In this document: in pieces, positions 5,991-7,787 of the stretch | Position numbering within the stretch: position 1 is the first letter of the stretch | Layout of the letters: each line of letters opens with the position of its first letter | Assembly (NCBI GenBank): GCA_964345215.1 | Contig: CAYFQH010000068.1 | Span: 1 to 7,787, forward strand | From: CAYFQH01 sp964345215 | GTDB taxonomy: Bacteria > Bacillota > Clostridia > Christensenellales > Aristaeellaceae | Reading direction: 5' to 3' | Length of the DNA stretch: 7,787 nucleotides | Notes under the pieces: model-generated | What the model was told of the DNA's origin: nothing | Seen by the model: only the letters and a program-made list of their open reading frames with translations | The model's database searches: none | Program-made: the position numbers and the translations under genes

Positions 5991-7499
5991 ATGGAACAAA
6001 AACCAAGCGATAAAATATTTTTAAGCCATCAGCAAATTAGTGAACTTTGCGTAAACGCATTTCGCTTTGATTATAAACAAGATCCCTGGGGTTTTATCAG
6101 GCCTGGTTTTTCAAAAGATCTGGCCCTTCTCTCGGCGGAACTTTCTTTATCGGCCTACGATTTTGAAATGGAACAATGGGCCCAGGCGGGATGGGTTGAC
6201 TTTACATTTCAAGTTGAAAATAAAGTATACTCTGTTGATAACAGTGTTTTTTTAGACGAGGTGGGAGAAAACGAAAAAGAAGATATGAAGACCCTGGGAA
6301 AAGCCATTGCTCAAACCAGGCAAAGCGGCCTTACCAAAGAATTGAGAGGGGCTGTAAGGCAAAGGGAATCCAGCGACACAGGAAAAGTTTCCTTGATGGG
6401 AAAAAAGATTGATCATGAGAAATACGTGATTGCCATTGGCTTTATGGGCACCGGGGCCAGAGCCTATGATTGGCTTTCCAACTTCCGCTTTGAGCTAGAC
6501 GAAGGAGCCCACCGGGGGTTTATGCAGCTGACCAGGCATTATATGTCTCACAGTACCGAAATATATTTTCCGGAAATTGCCCAGGAGTTGGGGCTGCAAA
6601 ATTTAACCCTTTTTGATATTATTAACGAATGTACAAAGGCCGAAAGCCGGTTTTTACTTTGGATGAGCGGCCACAGCCAGGGGGCAGCCATGATGCAGCT
6701 GTGGGCTTATTTATTAGTAAAAGAAAAAAAGGTTCGTTTAAGTCACATCATCGGCTACGGCTTTGCCTCCCCCCTGGTGATGATGGGCAGTGTAAGTGAC
6801 CATCCTGGAAAATACCCTTTGTATCATATTTTAAACAGTGAAGACCTGGTGCAAAGGGTGGGGGGGCAAGTTCGCCTTGGGGTTGATCGGCCCTATATCG
6901 TAACAGATGCCCTTATTAACAAAAGCTATGGCTGGCGCAAGGATGCTCAGGCGGCTAAAGGGAGGGAGTGCGTTGCGCAGTGGCTTAGCCAAATGGTGGA
7001 TATGCCAACGGCTCTTGAAATATTAACCGCTTACTTCCAGGTGTTTTTTGATGGGGGAGATGAAGAGGTAGCCGGGCGCATCCGCCTGCTTCCACTGCCT
7101 TTTGCCAGTTCTAAAATGCTTACAGGCATCCTGCAAAAAAGAACTGCCGGCTTACTGCGGTTTTTGGTTAGAAGAATTGAAAGAGCCTACCAAAACTTGA
7201 CGGGTGTTTCTTTTAACAAGGAGCGTATTGACGACTTGAAAAAGGCGCTTAGCAAAATCACTCAAGAAATAACCTTTGAGCAGGCGGTGCTTGCTTTAAA
7301 TGAAATATTGTATTGGCCTCATGTTCTTTACCCCAAAGAACAAACAGGCACTTCTTCATATTTGGAAATTGTAAAAAACAGCGACAGGCTTTTTGTGCAA
7401 TCCATTTGGGAAAAAGGGAGCCCGCCAAAACGAAAGTGGGCATTGGCCGCCGATAAGGGATTACATTTAGCTGATGAAGATCAAAAAAAGATTGATTAG
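5991..7499 (+). CDS. Class-3 lipase-like alpha/beta hydrolase (cytoplasmic)
   Basis: The product is 502 residues from the ATG at 5991, chosen because GAGG (5978-5981) lies 9 bases upstream. The ATG at 5976 would add 5 residues but has no such site. The nucleophile motif GHSQG has Ser229. An oxyanion-type strand AIGFMGT (F151-T154) is followed by DW (160-161) and AHRGF (173-177), the order seen in class-3 lipases, where FRGT is more usual. Asp285 in NSEDLVQRVGG fits the catalytic acid. The catalytic His is not obvious. There is no signal peptide or clear membrane span, so it is likely intracellular, acting on a lipid or other ester. Residues from about 320 to 502 are a long, mostly helical extension I do not recognise. 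It stands alone between its own promoter and terminator. Substrate is unknown. Confidence 0.8.
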   Translation: MEQKPSDKIFLSHQQISELCVNAFRFDYKQDPWGFIRPGFSKDLALLSAELSLSAYDFEMEQWAQAGWVDFTFQVENKVYSVDNSVFLDEVGENEKEDMKTLGKAIAQTRQSGLTKELRGAVRQRESSDTGKVSLMGKKIDHEKYVIAIGFMGTGARAYDWLSNFRFELDEGAHRGFMQLTRHYMSHSTEIYFPEIAQELGLQNLTLFDIINECTKAESRFLLWMSGHSQGAAMMQLWAYLLVKEKKVRLSHIIGYGFASPLVMMGSVSDHPGKYPLYHILNSEDLVQRVGGQVRLGVDRPYIVTDALINKSYGWRKDAQAAKGRECVAQWLSQMVDMPTALEILTAYFQVFFDGGDEEVAGRIRLLPLPFASSKMLTGILQKRTAGLLRFLVRRIERAYQNLTGVSFNKERIDDLKKALSKITQEITFEQAVLALNEILYWPHVLYPKEQTGTSSYLEIVKNSDRLFVQSIWEKGSPPKRKWALAADKGLHLADEDQKKID

Positions 7500-7508
7500 G
7501 TCAAAATA

Positions 7509-7546
7509 AAAAAAGATATGCTCCTTTTATGGACCAAATCTTTTTT
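7509..7546 (+). terminator. Intrinsic terminator of the lipase-like gene
   Basis: Arms 7509-7524 and 7531-7546 pair around the loop TTTTAT with two mismatches: AAAAAAGAT on the left and ATCTTTTTT on the right, with a TCC/GGA tip. The stem begins 10 bases after the stop codon, and the right arm ends in six T. The mirrored A-run means it could also work on the minus strand. Confidence 0.75.
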
Positions 7547-7588
7547 ACGCGACCAATAAAGCAAAAAAGGATTACTTCACCGTAACCC

Positions 7589-7617
7589 TTGACAAACCAG
7601 TAATTTGATGCTAAAAT
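7589..7617 (+). promoter_or_regulatory. Strong sigma-A promoter upstream of the last gene
   Basis: A consensus TTGACA (7589-7594) is followed after 17 bases by TAAAAT (7612-7617), with TGC before the -10 (extended -10). Transcription should begin near 7624, leaving a leader of about 133 bases. Confidence 0.82.
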
Positions 7618-7622
7618 TAAAA

Positions 7623-7756
7623 CTTGCATCAGTATGGTAAAAGGTACACCTATGCCTATTTTGTTTAACTGTATTCTACATGTTGTTTTCAAAAAAAGCA
7701 AGAGGGAAAAAATCTTTCCAAAAAATGATGCAAGAACATGAGGGGTGATAGCTTTT
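7623..7756 (+). promoter_or_regulatory. Candidate structured 5' leader of the last gene
   Basis: CTTGCATCA (7623-7631), lying at the predicted transcription start, pairs perfectly with TGATGCAAG (7726-7734). This 9-bp stem encloses 94 bases and ends 6 bases before the ribosome binding site AGGGGTG (7741-7747). Inside it, GGAAA (7705-7709) and TTTCC (7715-7719) form a small hairpin. A closing stem at the 5' end and a site just after its 3' arm is the layout of many cis-regulatory RNAs. I do not recognise a known riboswitch core. The interior is AU-rich, so it could also simply be a long leader. Confidence 0.4.
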
Positions 7757-7787
7757 ATGGTGCATGAGGTACAAATGGGAAAACTCA
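7757..7787 (+). CDS. Start of an unidentified gene (cut by the window end)
   Basis: ATG at 7757 opens a frame reading MVHEVQMGKL to the window edge. AGGGGTG (7741-7747) lies 9 bases upstream and a strong promoter is further up, so a real gene start is likely. Ten residues are too few to name the product. The frame is open but too short to test coding by length. Confidence 0.6.
   Translation, partial: MVHEVQMGKL

Noticed and set aside
5976..5993. Lipase start at ATG 5976
   Set aside because: No ribosome binding site at proper distance, whereas GAGG at 5978-5981 serves ATG 5991.
7501..7701. 66-codon open frame on the minus strand after the lipase gene
   Set aside because: It runs over the lipase terminator and the strong plus promoter, and its hydrophobic content follows from AT-rich DNA; no promoter or convincing ribosome binding site is seen.

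Overview
The window looks like chromosome of an anaerobic, low-to-mid-GC member of the Bacillota, most likely a Clostridia or Peptococcaceae-type organism. The evidence is a DUF512 protein gene followed by der and plsY, AGGAGG-type ribosome binding sites, clean sigma-A promoters with extended -10 elements, and a secreted protein with five peptidoglycan-binding modules. No rRNA, tRNA or CRISPR array is visible.

Positions 1-400 hold the last 44 codons of an open frame that resembles the tail of a DDE transposase. A stretch rich in inverted repeats follows, then a strong promoter. That promoter reads into a tight three-gene operon: a PDZ/radical-SAM-like DUF512 protein (TTG start at 401), the ribosome-assembly GTPase Der, and the glycerol-3-phosphate acyltransferase PlsY. 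A 21-bp stem terminator ends it.

Positions 3690-4028 lie between two convergent genes. They hold that terminator, a second small hairpin, a stretch of about 120 nt with several mutually consistent or competing pairings (a candidate structured RNA of unknown class), and a textbook terminator for the minus-strand gene.

The minus-strand gene (4029-5816) encodes a predicted exported protein: signal peptide, five PG_binding_1-type modules on Ser/Gly linkers, and a C-terminal domain with conserved-looking His and Cys residues. It diverges from a cytoplasmic class-3 lipase-like alpha/beta hydrolase (5991-7499). The shared upstream region has one good promoter per direction and a perfect 14-bp inverted repeat lying over the -35 of the minus promoter, which is a likely operator.

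The end of the window has the lipase terminator, another very strong promoter (7589-7617), and a leader of about 130 nt closed by a perfect 9-bp long-range stem that starts at the predicted transcription start. The leader precedes the first 10 codons of an unidentified gene. The best candidates for undescribed biology are this leader, the 3841-3958 RNA candidate, the 5858-5893 operator and the C-terminal domain of the peptidoglycan-binding protein. Nothing in the window can be called a new system with confidence.
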